A DNA stretch of 18,807 nt. It comes from Chloroflexota bacterium. Lineage in GTDB: Bacteria; Chloroflexota; UBA6077. The position numbers and the translations under genes are program-made. This document shows, piece after piece, positions 13,096-18,807 of the stretch. The DNA is taken from positions 1-18,807 of the forward strand of contig JAJZRD010000045.1 in NCBI GenBank assembly GCA_021845945.1. The letters are read 5' to 3'. Positions within the stretch are counted from its first letter, which is position 1. Each line of letters starts with the position of its first letter. The notes under the pieces are model-generated. The model was not told the origin of the DNA, did not search any database, and worked only from the letters and a program-made list of their open reading frames with translations.

Positions 13096-14823
13096 ATGGC
13101 TGTCGAGACCACCGAGCTGTCCACCGGTAACCCCAGCCCTTCCGAAGGAACCCTGCTGTCAGGCGCCGCCATCGTCTGCGAGAGCCTGCTGGCCGAGGGA
13201 GTAGACACCGTCTTCGGCTATCCCGGCGGCGCCGTGCTCCCGCTGTACCACGTCCTGCCCTCCTATCCAGCCCTGCGCCACATCCTGGTTCGCCACGAGG
13301 AGAACGCCGCCATGGCGGCCGACGGCTACGCTCGCGCCACCGGTAGGGTCGGCGTCTGCTTCGCCACCTCGGGGCCCGGCGCCACCAACCTGGTCACCGG
13401 CCTCGCCAACGCCTTCATGGACTCGGTTCCCATGGTCGCCATCACAGGCCAGGTGGCCACTGCCTCCGTCGGCAAGATGGCCTTCCAGGAGGTGGACATC
13501 GTCGGCATAGCCAAGCCGGTCACCAAGCGGAGCTACTTCGTCCGCCACGTGGACGAGCTGGCCGCCGTCCTGCGGGAGGCCTTCCACGTGGCCATGGATG
13601 GCAGACCCGGCCCCGTCCTGGTGGATCTCCCGAAGGACGTCCAGAACGGCCGCACCGTCTACCAGCGACCCGCCAACGGCCTGGTGCACCGACTGCCCCA
13701 GTCCCCCCTGCCGGACAGTCGGGAGGTGGTGAAGGCCTCCCAGCTGCTCTCCCGTGCCGAGCGCCCGGTGCTGCTGGTGGGCCATGGGGTCCTCCAGGCC
13801 GGCGCCTACCAGGAGCTGCGAGAGCTGGCGGAGAAGACCGATACGCCGGTCGTCACCACTCTGCTGGGCATCAGCGCCCTCCCGGACAGCCATCCCCTCT
13901 GCTTCGGCATGGTGGGGATGCACGGCCACTTCTGGGCCAACCGGGCCGTGGAGGAAGCCGACCTGGTGCTGGCCGTGGGGATGCGGTTCGACGACCGCGT
14001 CGCCTGCAAGCCCGCCAGCTTCGCCGCCAAAGCCAGGATCGTCCACGTGGACATCGACCTGAACGAGCTGGGGCGGAACGTGCGGGCGGACGTGCCCATC
14101 GTGGGCGACGCCCGAGCGGTCCTGGGCATGCTGCTCGACCGGGTGACCCCACGGCGGCGACCCGAGTGGCTGCAGCAGCTTCACGACTGGCGGGCGGAGT
14201 GCCCGGTCAGTCCCGAGCCCGCCGACCGCGAGCGACCCCTGGTGGCCGAGGTGATCCGAGCGATCCGCGAGGCGACCAACGGCGACGCCCTGGTGGCCAG
14301 CGACGTGGGGCAGCACCTGATGTGGGTGGCCCAACACTTCCGCTTCGAGAAGCCCTCCAGCTTCTTCTGCTCCGGCGGTCTGGGCTCCATGGGATACGGC
14401 CTGCCGGCCGCCATCGGGGCCAAGGTGGGGATGCCTCAGGAGACGGTTTGGGCCGTGGCGGGCGACGGCGGATTCCAGATGTCGGCCCCGGAGCTGTCGA
14501 CCCTCGCGCAGCACGGCATCGCGGTGAAGATCGCCGTGCTGAACAACGGCTTCCTGGGGATGGTGCGGCAGTGGCAGGAGTTCTTCTTCGAGAGCAACTA
14601 CTCCCACAGCCCCATCCCCGGCCCGGACTTCGTCAGCCTTGCCCAGGCGCACGGTGTCGCGGCCTGCCGGGTCACCGACCCCTCGGAGGTGAAGGACGCC
14701 GTCCGGAAGGCCCTGGATTACCCCGGCCCCTTCCTGGTGGAGTTCGTCGTGGAGCCGGAGGAGAACGTCTTCCCCATGGTCGCGCCGGGGACGAGCCTGT
14801 CGGACATGATCCTGGAGAGCTAG
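13096..14823 (+). CDS. ilvB: Acetolactate synthase, large (catalytic) subunit
   Basis: A 575-residue thiamine-diphosphate enzyme of normal length. It condenses pyruvate with pyruvate or 2-oxobutyrate at the start of valine, leucine and isoleucine synthesis. The catalytic Glu68 lies in RHEENAAMAADGYAR, the FAD domain includes GMVGMHG, and the ThDP/Mg motif runs from GDG at 456-458 to NN at 483-484. The following GMVRQWQEFFF is typical of true acetohydroxyacid synthases. GGGGAGAG precedes ATG 13096; an upstream frame opening from 12988 overlaps the terminator and is not used. The small regulatory subunit IlvN is not downstream, as the next gene is on the other strand, so it must be elsewhere or absent. 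Expression is controlled by the T-box leader. Confidence 0.95.
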   Translation: MAVETTELSTGNPSPSEGTLLSGAAIVCESLLAEGVDTVFGYPGGAVLPLYHVLPSYPALRHILVRHEENAAMAADGYARATGRVGVCFATSGPGATNLVTGLANAFMDSVPMVAITGQVATASVGKMAFQEVDIVGIAKPVTKRSYFVRHVDELAAVLREAFHVAMDGRPGPVLVDLPKDVQNGRTVYQRPANGLVHRLPQSPLPDSREVVKASQLLSRAERPVLLVGHGVLQAGAYQELRELAEKTDTPVVTTLLGISALPDSHPLCFGMVGMHGHFWANRAVEEADLVLAVGMRFDDRVACKPASFAAKARIVHVDIDLNELGRNVRADVPIVGDARAVLGMLLDRVTPRRRPEWLQQLHDWRAECPVSPEPADRERPLVAEVIRAIREATNGDALVASDVGQHLMWVAQHFRFEKPSSFFCSGGLGSMGYGLPAAIGAKVGMPQETVWAVAGDGGFQMSAPELSTLAQHGIAVKIAVLNNGFLGMVRQWQEFFFESNYSHSPIPGPDFVSLAQAHGVAACRVTDPSEVKDAVRKALDYPGPFLVEFVVEPEENVFPMVAPGTSLSDMILES

Positions 14824-14834
14824 TCACATAAAAG

Positions 14835-14859
14835 GGGGGCGGGTCTCAGACCCGCCCCC
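14835..14859 (-). terminator. Hairpin terminator for the lepB transcript, possibly bidirectional
   Basis: GGGGGCGGGT and ACCCGCCCCC form a ten-pair stem with a five-base loop between the convergent ilvB and lepB genes. On the minus strand it is followed by CTTTT, so it best ends the lepB transcript; the plus strand has only a weak T content after it. Confidence 0.75.
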
Positions 14860-14865
14860 GCAACC

Positions 14866-15588
14866 TTATTGGCTGCCGGCCAGGCCGCTGTGGGCCACTA
14901 CACCCCACTCGTTGGGCGGCCAGTAAGAAACCCACGCCTTGCCTATCAGATTCGCCTCGGGCACGTACCCCCAGATGTGGGAGTCGCTGCTGTTGGGCCG
15001 GTTGTCGCCCAGGACGAAGTAGTTGTCGGCAGGCACCTTCTGTGGGGGCAGACTGTAGGACGGGACCGCCCGGATGTAGTCCTCGCGCTGGAGGACGCCG
15101 TTGACGTAGACCCGCCCTCGGTCGATCTGGACGGTGTCACCCGGCAGCCCGATGATCCGCTTGATGAAGTCCCTATCCGGCCCACCGGGGTACCGGAACA
15201 CCACGATGTCACCCCGTTGGGGTCCCCCGAGGGGGAACAGTCCGTCACTGTTATTGCCGTTGACCAGGTGGACGTCCTCGGCAATCTGGAGCGCCCGCCC
15301 CTCCAGCTTCAGGTAGGAGATCTTGTCGATCAGCAGGTACTGGCCCGTGTGGAGGGTGGGCTCCATGCTGGCGCCGTCGACCTTGAAGTTCTGAACCACC
15401 GAGCGAACGGCCGCGAAGATGACGAGGGTCAGAAGGACCGTCTGAAGGATCTCGACGATCAGGGGTCTTAGGTTGGATCCTCTTTTCTGAGGCTGCTGCT
15501 CCTCACCTACGGCTGGACCCAACTCGGGCTGCTGCCCCTCTTGGCCCTGCAACGGCTCCTCGGGAGGGGTGTCTCGCCCCACCGACAT
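14866..15588 (-). CDS. lepB: Signal peptidase I
   Basis: A 240-residue membrane-anchored serine protease that removes signal peptides from exported proteins. A charged, Gln/Glu-rich cytoplasmic tail (1-40) leads to one membrane helix (about 42-62). Box B GASMEPTL has the nucleophile Ser74, box D DFIKRIIGLPGD the general base Lys143, and box E is GDNRPNSSDSHIWG (194-207). ATG 15588 is preceded by TTGGAGGATC, a strong ribosome-binding site; a GTG at 15615 would add nine residues. It seems to have its own promoter (see 15642-15671), and a terminator follows. Confidence 0.95.
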   Translation of the reverse strand: MSVGRDTPPEEPLQGQEGQQPELGPAVGEEQQPQKRGSNLRPLIVEILQTVLLTLVIFAAVRSVVQNFKVDGASMEPTLHTGQYLLIDKISYLKLEGRALQIAEDVHLVNGNNSDGLFPLGGPQRGDIVVFRYPGGPDRDFIKRIIGLPGDTVQIDRGRVYVNGVLQREDYIRAVPSYSLPPQKVPADNYFVLGDNRPNSSDSHIWGYVPEANLIGKAWVSYWPPNEWGVVAHSGLAGSQ

Positions 15589-15641
15589 AACCTGATCCTC
15601 CAATAGTGTCTCCACCTTCCCTATGCAGGCTCTGTTCCAGA

Positions 15642-15671
15642 ATTATACCCCCACCGGCCTGCTGCTGCCAC
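15642..15671 (-). promoter_or_regulatory. Probable lepB promoter
   Basis: On the minus strand GTGGCA (15666-15671) and a perfect TATAAT (15642-15647) are 18 bases apart, about 50 bases before the lepB start. The -35 box matches only four of six positions. Confidence 0.5.
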
Positions 15672-15683
15672 GGCGGGTATCGC

Positions 15684-16211
15684 TCATCCCACCCCGGCGA
15701 AGCCCCTCTGCGCCAGGTAGGCCATCAGGACCGCGTAGTACCACTCCGACCCCAACGGCTTGGCCAGCTGGACCAGGTAGACGGCCAGGGCGACCGGGTA
15801 CCCCACCAGGGCGAAGGGGTTGCCGTGCAGGAGGTGCCAGTTGGAGCTGTGAAAGAGATTCCCCGCGTCGGCACGGCTGGGGATAGCCTGAAGCCCCACC
15901 GATATCCCGAGCCAGGTCAACAGAGCAGCGAGGGCGAAGCCAGGGAAGTCCTCGGCTCGGGCCCAGCCCCGGAGGGCCAGGTTAAGGAAGACCACCGAGG
16001 CGGCCGAGTTGAGAAAGAAGGGGCCCGCCACGATGGCGAAGATCTGCCGGTAGAGGCTCGGCTCCTCGTGGACGACGAAGCCGGCAGGATTCCCCATCCG
16101 GAAGTAGACCACCTGGTGCACCCTGACCCCGGAGAGCAGGCAGAGGATGTGGTGGGAGAACTCGTGGAGGATCACGCCGGGCGCCAGCAGCGCCACCCGC
16201 AGGTAGAGCAT
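15684..16211 (-). CDS. HExxH integral-membrane metalloprotease (M50-like)
   Basis: A 175-residue membrane protein with four or so hydrophobic segments. The zinc motif HEFSH (His16, Glu17, His20) lies in the first membrane segment, as in site-2 proteases. The later segment AIPSRADAGNLF carries an Asp that could be the third ligand. It resembles short M50-like or DUF3267-type proteins; it has no PDZ or CBS domain. The substrate is unknown. GAGGAG lies about eight bases before ATG 16211. It sits between mobB and lepB on the same strand, 91 and 95 bases apart, so shared transcription with mobB is uncertain. Confidence 0.7.
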   Translation of the reverse strand: MLYLRVALLAPGVILHEFSHHILCLLSGVRVHQVVYFRMGNPAGFVVHEEPSLYRQIFAIVAGPFFLNSAASVVFLNLALRGWARAEDFPGFALAALLTWLGISVGLQAIPSRADAGNLFHSSNWHLLHGNPFALVGYPVALAVYLVQLAKPLGSEWYYAVLMAYLAQRGFAGVG

Positions 16212-16269
16212 GGCCAGGCTCCTCGGCGACGAGGCCGGCTTCGCCCGTCGCCCTTTCCCTCAGTCGTTA

Positions 16270-16294
16270 TCGCCGGCAGGAGCCGGCTCCTACG
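16270..16294. repeat. Short GC-rich palindrome between mobB and the metalloprotease gene
   Basis: The segment contains CGCCGGCAGGAGCCGGCTCC followed by TACGG. GGAGCCGGCTCC is self-complementary. It resembles the widespread 'GTAGGAGCCGGCT...GCCGGCGA' interspersed repeats (recalled, not searched). Confidence 0.45.
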
Positions 16295-16302
16295 GACACC
16301 CG

Positions 16303-16809
16303 CTAACGCCGTGGCTGTTGCTTTACGTAAGATACCAGCAGGTCCGCCACCCCCGCGGCGTCCTCCAGGCCGAACTGGGGAGCATCCACTGGGCGAGGGC
16401 CGTCCGCTACCACCGCCAGCAGCTCCTCGGGTCCGCACAGCAGCTGGCCGTCGGCCACGACCCGGCGGGAGACCTCGATCTTCATCTTGTTGCCGGACTT
16501 GTAGCCCTCGGTGAGCACCAGATCCACGGAGCCGTCCACCAGCTCCGCCAGATCGTCCAGGGAGATCTCGCCCTCCAGTCCGCTCCGGATCAGCGCCATC
16601 TGGTGAGGGGAGGAGATCATCACGGCGTCGGCACCGGCCTGGCGAAGCCTCCAGGTATCCTTGCCCGGCCTGTCCATCTCGAAGCCGTGGGAGTCGTGCT
16701 TGACCACGGCCACCCGGAGCCCTCGGGCCTTCAGGGCGGGGATCAGCTTCTCCAGGAAGGTGGTTTTCCCTGCATCAGAGCGTCCGACGACGGAGACGAT
16801 GGGCGGCAT
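16303..16809 (-). CDS. mobB: Molybdopterin-guanine dinucleotide biosynthesis adaptor protein
   Basis: A 168-residue P-loop GTPase-like protein. The Walker A motif GRSDAGKT (9-16) and the segments VAVVKHDSHGFEMDRPGKDT and LVLTEGYKSGNKMKIEV are typical of MobB. MobB assists MobA in making or delivering the bis-MGD or MGD form of the molybdenum cofactor. The strong ribosome-binding site AAGGAGG is five to six bases before ATG 16809. The gene follows mobA by 27 bases on the same strand, which supports joint expression. Confidence 0.92.
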   Translation of the reverse strand: MPPIVSVVGRSDAGKTTFLEKLIPALKARGLRVAVVKHDSHGFEMDRPGKDTWRLRQAGADAVMISSPHQMALIRSGLEGEISLDDLAELVDGSVDLVLTEGYKSGNKMKIEVSRRVVADGQLLCGPEELLAVVADGPRPVDAPQFGLEDAAGVADLLVSYVKQQPRR

Positions 16810-16836
16810 GCTGGCCTCCTTGGGTTGGATGTGGAC

Positions 16837-17433
16837 TCACCGCGGCGCGGCGAGGGATCGGGCCCTCTCCAGGTCCGCCGGGGTGTTTATGTTGAAGAAG
16901 GACCGGAACTCGGGGTCTAGCTCCCGCATCTCCTCCTCCCGGACCTTCCTGAGCTTCACGTCGGGATAGAAGTCGATGATCTTCAGCTGTTGCCTGCGGA
17001 TCGCCTCCTCCATCACCGGCAGGCAGGATCGACGATAGGCGGCGTGGAGCGCCTCCAGGTGACCTCCCACCAGGGGAACGGCCAGGTCGTACCCATCTGA
17101 CAGAAGGGCGATCCGTTCCAGCAGTGGCGTGGAGAGGAAGGGCATGTCGCATCCCACCACCAGTGCCACCTCGTTGCGGGCCGCCCGCAGGCCGGTGTAG
17201 ATGCCCACCAGGGTGCTGTGCTCGTCCAGGGCATCCGGCAGGAGCTCGACCCCCGGGGGCGGGTCGTCGCCGGCCAGGTGGCCCACCACCACTATCTGGC
17301 TGGCCAGCGGCCGCAGGGCGGCGACCACTCGATCCAGGAGCGGCAGCCCTCCGATCTCCATCCGGGCCTTGTTGATCCCGCCCAACCGGGTCGCTCGCCC
17401 CCCTGCCAGCACGACGGCACTGTAGCCTGCCAT
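16837..17433 (-). CDS. mobA: Molybdenum cofactor guanylyltransferase
   Basis: A 198-residue nucleotidyltransferase that links GMP to molybdopterin. The signature LAGGRATRLGGINKA (9-23) is the GTP-binding loop; the usual Met after Arg is Leu and the usual Asp before Lys is Asn. GCDMPFLS (94-101) has the metal-binding Asp96, and the C-terminal FFNINTPADLERA is the typical end of MobA. The ribosome-binding site is weak (AGGTTAGG very close to ATG 17433). It lies between tatA and mobB on one strand. Confidence 0.92.
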   Translation of the reverse strand: MAGYSAVVLAGGRATRLGGINKARMEIGGLPLLDRVVAALRPLASQIVVVGHLAGDDPPPGVELLPDALDEHSTLVGIYTGLRAARNEVALVVGCDMPFLSTPLLERIALLSDGYDLAVPLVGGHLEALHAAYRRSCLPVMEEAIRRQQLKIIDFYPDVKLRKVREEEMRELDPEFRSFFNINTPADLERARSLAAPR

Positions 17434-17452
17434 AACCTAACCTGAAACAACA

Positions 17453-17480
17453 GACTGGATCGACCAGGGCCGATCCAGTC
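17453..17480 (-). terminator. Perfect 10-bp hairpin between tatA and mobA
   Basis: GACTGGATCG (17453-17462) and CGATCCAGTC (17471-17480) pair perfectly around an eight-base loop. On the minus strand TGTTGTTTC follows, which is a poor T-tract. It may weaken or end the tatA transcript, or stabilise its 3' end. Confidence 0.5.
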
Positions 17481-17511
17481 AGAAATGCTGCGGGTCACGC
17501 AGAGCAGAAAG

Positions 17512-17691
17512 CTACTTCGCTTCTTTGTCGTCGGGATTGGAGGGCGCGGCCCCGTTCTCGTCGGTGGTAGCCTTGCGGAACTCCTTGATCCCCTTGCCCA
17601 GGGCCCCGCCGATTTCGGGAAGCTTTCCAACCCCGAAGACGATGACCACGATACCGAGAATGAGGAGCAATTCCCACGGGCCAAAAGGCAT
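17512..17691 (-). CDS. tatA: Sec-independent (twin-arginine) translocase subunit TatA
   Basis: A 59-residue protein with the TatA/E build: a short N-terminal membrane helix (residues 6-20), the hinge [23 protein letters not shown] with the Phe-Gly turn and an amphipathic helix, and an acidic polar tail. TatA forms the pore-like part of the pathway that exports folded proteins, including many molybdoenzymes. ATG 17691 has GGGAGGT about six bases upstream. The longer open frame running to 18498 is the antisense of mntP and is not real. TatC is not in the window. The gene lies next to mobA/mobB and has its own promoter. Confidence 0.93.
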   Translation of the reverse strand: MPFGPWELLLILGIVVIVFGVGKLPEIGGALGKGIKEFRKATTDENGAAPSNPDDKEAK

Positions 17692-17760
17692 GGCACACCT
17701 CCCGAAGGGTAGGGTGACGAACCGGCGTTTAGCGAATTGACGGCTGTGGCCGACACCCGA

Positions 17761-17789
17761 AGGATATCCCGTATGGCCCTCATTGTCAA
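17761..17789 (-). promoter_or_regulatory. Sigma-70-type promoter of tatA (and perhaps mobA-mobB)
   Basis: On the minus strand a perfect TTGACA (17784-17789) and TATCCT (17761-17766) are 17 bases apart, about 70 bases before the tatA start. Confidence 0.8.
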
Positions 17790-17801
17790 CGATGCCGGTG
17801 G

Positions 17802-18356
17802 CTACATGGGGTCCAGCAGCACCTTGAAGGCGACGCCGATCAGCGCCAGTCCGCCCATGATCTCCATCCGGTTGCCCAGCAGATGGCCCGCCCGCTTCCC
17901 AAGTTGCAGCCCGAGGCCGGTCATGATGGTCGCTACCAGCCCGATGACCAGGCTGGGGAAGAGCACTGGCACCCGTAGAAGGGCGAGGCTCAGACCGACG
18001 GCTAGGGCATCGAGGCTGGTGGCCACGGAGAGCATCACCAGCGACAGTCCCCTGGTGGGGTCCTCCCGGACGCAGTCCTCGCCCGCATGGAGCGACTCCC
18101 ACAGCATCTTGCCGCCGACCAGCGACAGCAGCCCAAAGGCCAGCCAGTTGCCTATGGAGCCGATCTGTTCCGCAACCATCGATCCGAGCAGCCAACCCAG
18201 AAGCGGCATGCCGAACTGGAAGAGGCCGAAGTGAAAAGACAGGCGAAAGGCCTGGCGAGAAGAGACCTTCCCCATGGCGATGCCGCTGGCTACGGCGACG
18301 GAGAAGGCGTCCATGGCCAGTCCCAGAGCGATCCCCAGCAGGGGGAAGAACCCCAT
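17802..18356 (-). CDS. mntP: Manganese efflux pump MntP
   Basis: A 184-residue membrane protein with six hydrophobic helices in two homologous halves. The conserved acidic sites lie in [13 protein letters not shown] (Asp16) and [12 protein letters not shown] (Asp117), matching the metal-binding aspartates of MntP. It exports Mn(II) when the metal is in excess. ATG 18356 is used because GAGGAGGA lies about ten bases upstream and the first helix starts there; an ATG at 18392 lies in the riboswitch expression platform. The yybP-ykoY riboswitch ahead of it independently supports the function. Confidence 0.94.
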   Translation of the reverse strand: MGFFPLLGIALGLAMDAFSVAVASGIAMGKVSSRQAFRLSFHFGLFQFGMPLLGWLLGSMVAEQIGSIGNWLAFGLLSLVGGKMLWESLHAGEDCVREDPTRGLSLVMLSVATSLDALAVGLSLALLRVPVLFPSLVIGLVATIMTGLGLQLGKRAGHLLGNRMEIMGGLALIGVAFKVLLDPM

Positions 18357-18390
18357 CGCTACGTTCCTCCTCGGGGGGTACCAGGGCAAC

Positions 18391-18439
18391 AAAAAAGAGA
18401 CCCCGGTCCGGGTTTACAGTACCTTGGACCGAAGGTCTC
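18391..18439 (-). terminator. Riboswitch-controlled intrinsic terminator
   Basis: On the minus strand GAGACCTTCGGTCC (from 18439) can pair with GGACCGGGGTCTC (ending 18397), followed by six T residues (18396-18391). The first arm is also part of the aptamer, so the two folds exclude each other. Confidence 0.88.
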
Positions 18440-18542
18440 GCGACTTGGCAGCTTTGCCAAGCGACGGGACCGGGCCGAAGCCGGTGTGTCGATCCCATCG
18501 CCGCACCCCGGAAGGACGGTGCGTTCCGACGCTACTCCCCTT
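18391..18542 (-). promoter_or_regulatory. yybP-ykoY manganese riboswitch
   Basis: The minus-strand leader begins with AAGGGGAGTAGC (18542-18531) and ends its aptamer with GTCGCGAGACCTT, the two conserved parts of the yybP-ykoY class, with helices between them including CTTGGC/GCCAAG. Mn(II) binding should hold the second motif in the aptamer and prevent the overlapping terminator, so mntP is turned on by manganese. Confidence 0.9.
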
Positions 18543-18553
18543 GAGTCACACGG

Positions 18554-18583
18554 ATTCTACCGGCAGCACCCATATGGCGTCAA
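18554..18583 (-). promoter_or_regulatory. Sigma-70-type promoter of the mntP riboswitch transcript
   Basis: On the minus strand TTGACG (18583-18578) and TAGAAT (18559-18554) are 18 bases apart. Transcription would start near 18546, just before the GGGGAGTAGC of the riboswitch. Confidence 0.8.
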
Positions 18584-18807
18584 GAAGAGGAATGCCCGGG
18601 CTTGCGCAGCGAATGGGGAATGGGGATCGAGGTGAGAGTAGGTGGGGTGTTGGCTGGGAAGGGGGCGTGGCATGCTGGCTTGGGGTTGCCATGGGTTTTG
18701 CCAGGTAGATTAGCGGTTCCATGGCGAGATTTGCGCAGCGGGTGGCCGAAGGATGCGCAGCGGGTGGGCGTGGGGCCTGACGGAAGGCTGCTGCTGGTGG
18801 AATGGGG
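18584..18807. other. Terminal stretch with short direct repeats, no supported gene
   Basis: TGCGCAGCGGGTGG occurs at 18732-18745 and 18754-18767, 22 bases apart, and a variant TGCGCAGCGAATGG at 18603-18616. No open frame here has a family pattern or a good ribosome-binding site. It could be the edge of a repeat cluster or of a gene that starts outside the window. Confidence 0.45.

Noticed and set aside
13159..14652. A 497-codon open frame on the minus strand
   Set aside because: It is fully antisense to ilvB and shows no family pattern; its length follows from the codon bias of ilvB.
17692..18498. N-terminal extension of TatA to 328 residues
   Set aside because: The added part is antisense-frame sequence across mntP and the riboswitch. 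TatA proteins are short, and a good ribosome-binding site precedes ATG 17691.
18603..18767. CRISPR array
   Set aside because: The repeat is only 14 bases with two exact copies and an eight-base spacer, and no cas genes are near.

Overview
The window is GC-rich (roughly two-thirds G+C by eye), uses GTG and TTG starts beside ATG, and carries several families of short palindromic repeats both between and inside genes. No rRNA or other firm phylogenetic marker is present. T-box and manganese riboswitch control, simple sigma-70-type promoters, and nucleotide-sugar genes without visible lipid A genes suggest a Gram-positive-like or Chloroflexota-like environmental bacterium; this placement is an inference.

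Region 1 (1-10272, plus strand) is a surface-glycan operon. It opens with the tail of one extended SDR. Four complete oxidoreductases follow: a dTDP-L-rhamnose-4-epimerase-like SDR, a UDP-sugar-dehydrogenase relative without the catalytic cysteine, a classical SDR and a Gfo/Idh/MocA protein. Next comes a complete set for GDP-D-glycero-alpha-D-manno-heptose: HddC-like guanylyltransferase, HddA-like kinase, GmhA-like isomerase and GmhB-like phosphatase. A transaldolase-family protein beside them could supply sedoheptulose 7-phosphate. The block ends with a Wzy/WaaL-type O-antigen ligase or polymerase. Several genes overlap by a few bases, which suggests coupled translation. Two genes carry repeat DNA inserted in frame, and repeats also sit at the ends of two others.

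Region 2 (10273-11010) is a scar zone: a tRNA-Lys(UUU) gene on the minus strand with its own -10 box, a short protein remnant downstream of it, and a degraded transposase/integrase C-terminus upstream.

Region 3 (11011-14823) holds a nitronate-monooxygenase-family flavoprotein with a four-cysteine C-terminal motif, a small cysteine-rich PAS-like protein on the minus strand, and an acetolactate synthase large subunit behind a strong promoter and a complete T-box leader whose specifier reads AUC (Ile).

Region 4 (14824-18807, minus strand) holds housekeeping genes. From right to left: a promoter, a yybP-ykoY manganese riboswitch with terminator, mntP, a second promoter, tatA, mobA, mobB, an HExxH membrane metalloprotease, and signal peptidase I with its own promoter and a terminator. 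MobA/MobB next to TatA fits maturation and export of molybdoenzymes. The last 220 bases hold no gene I can support.
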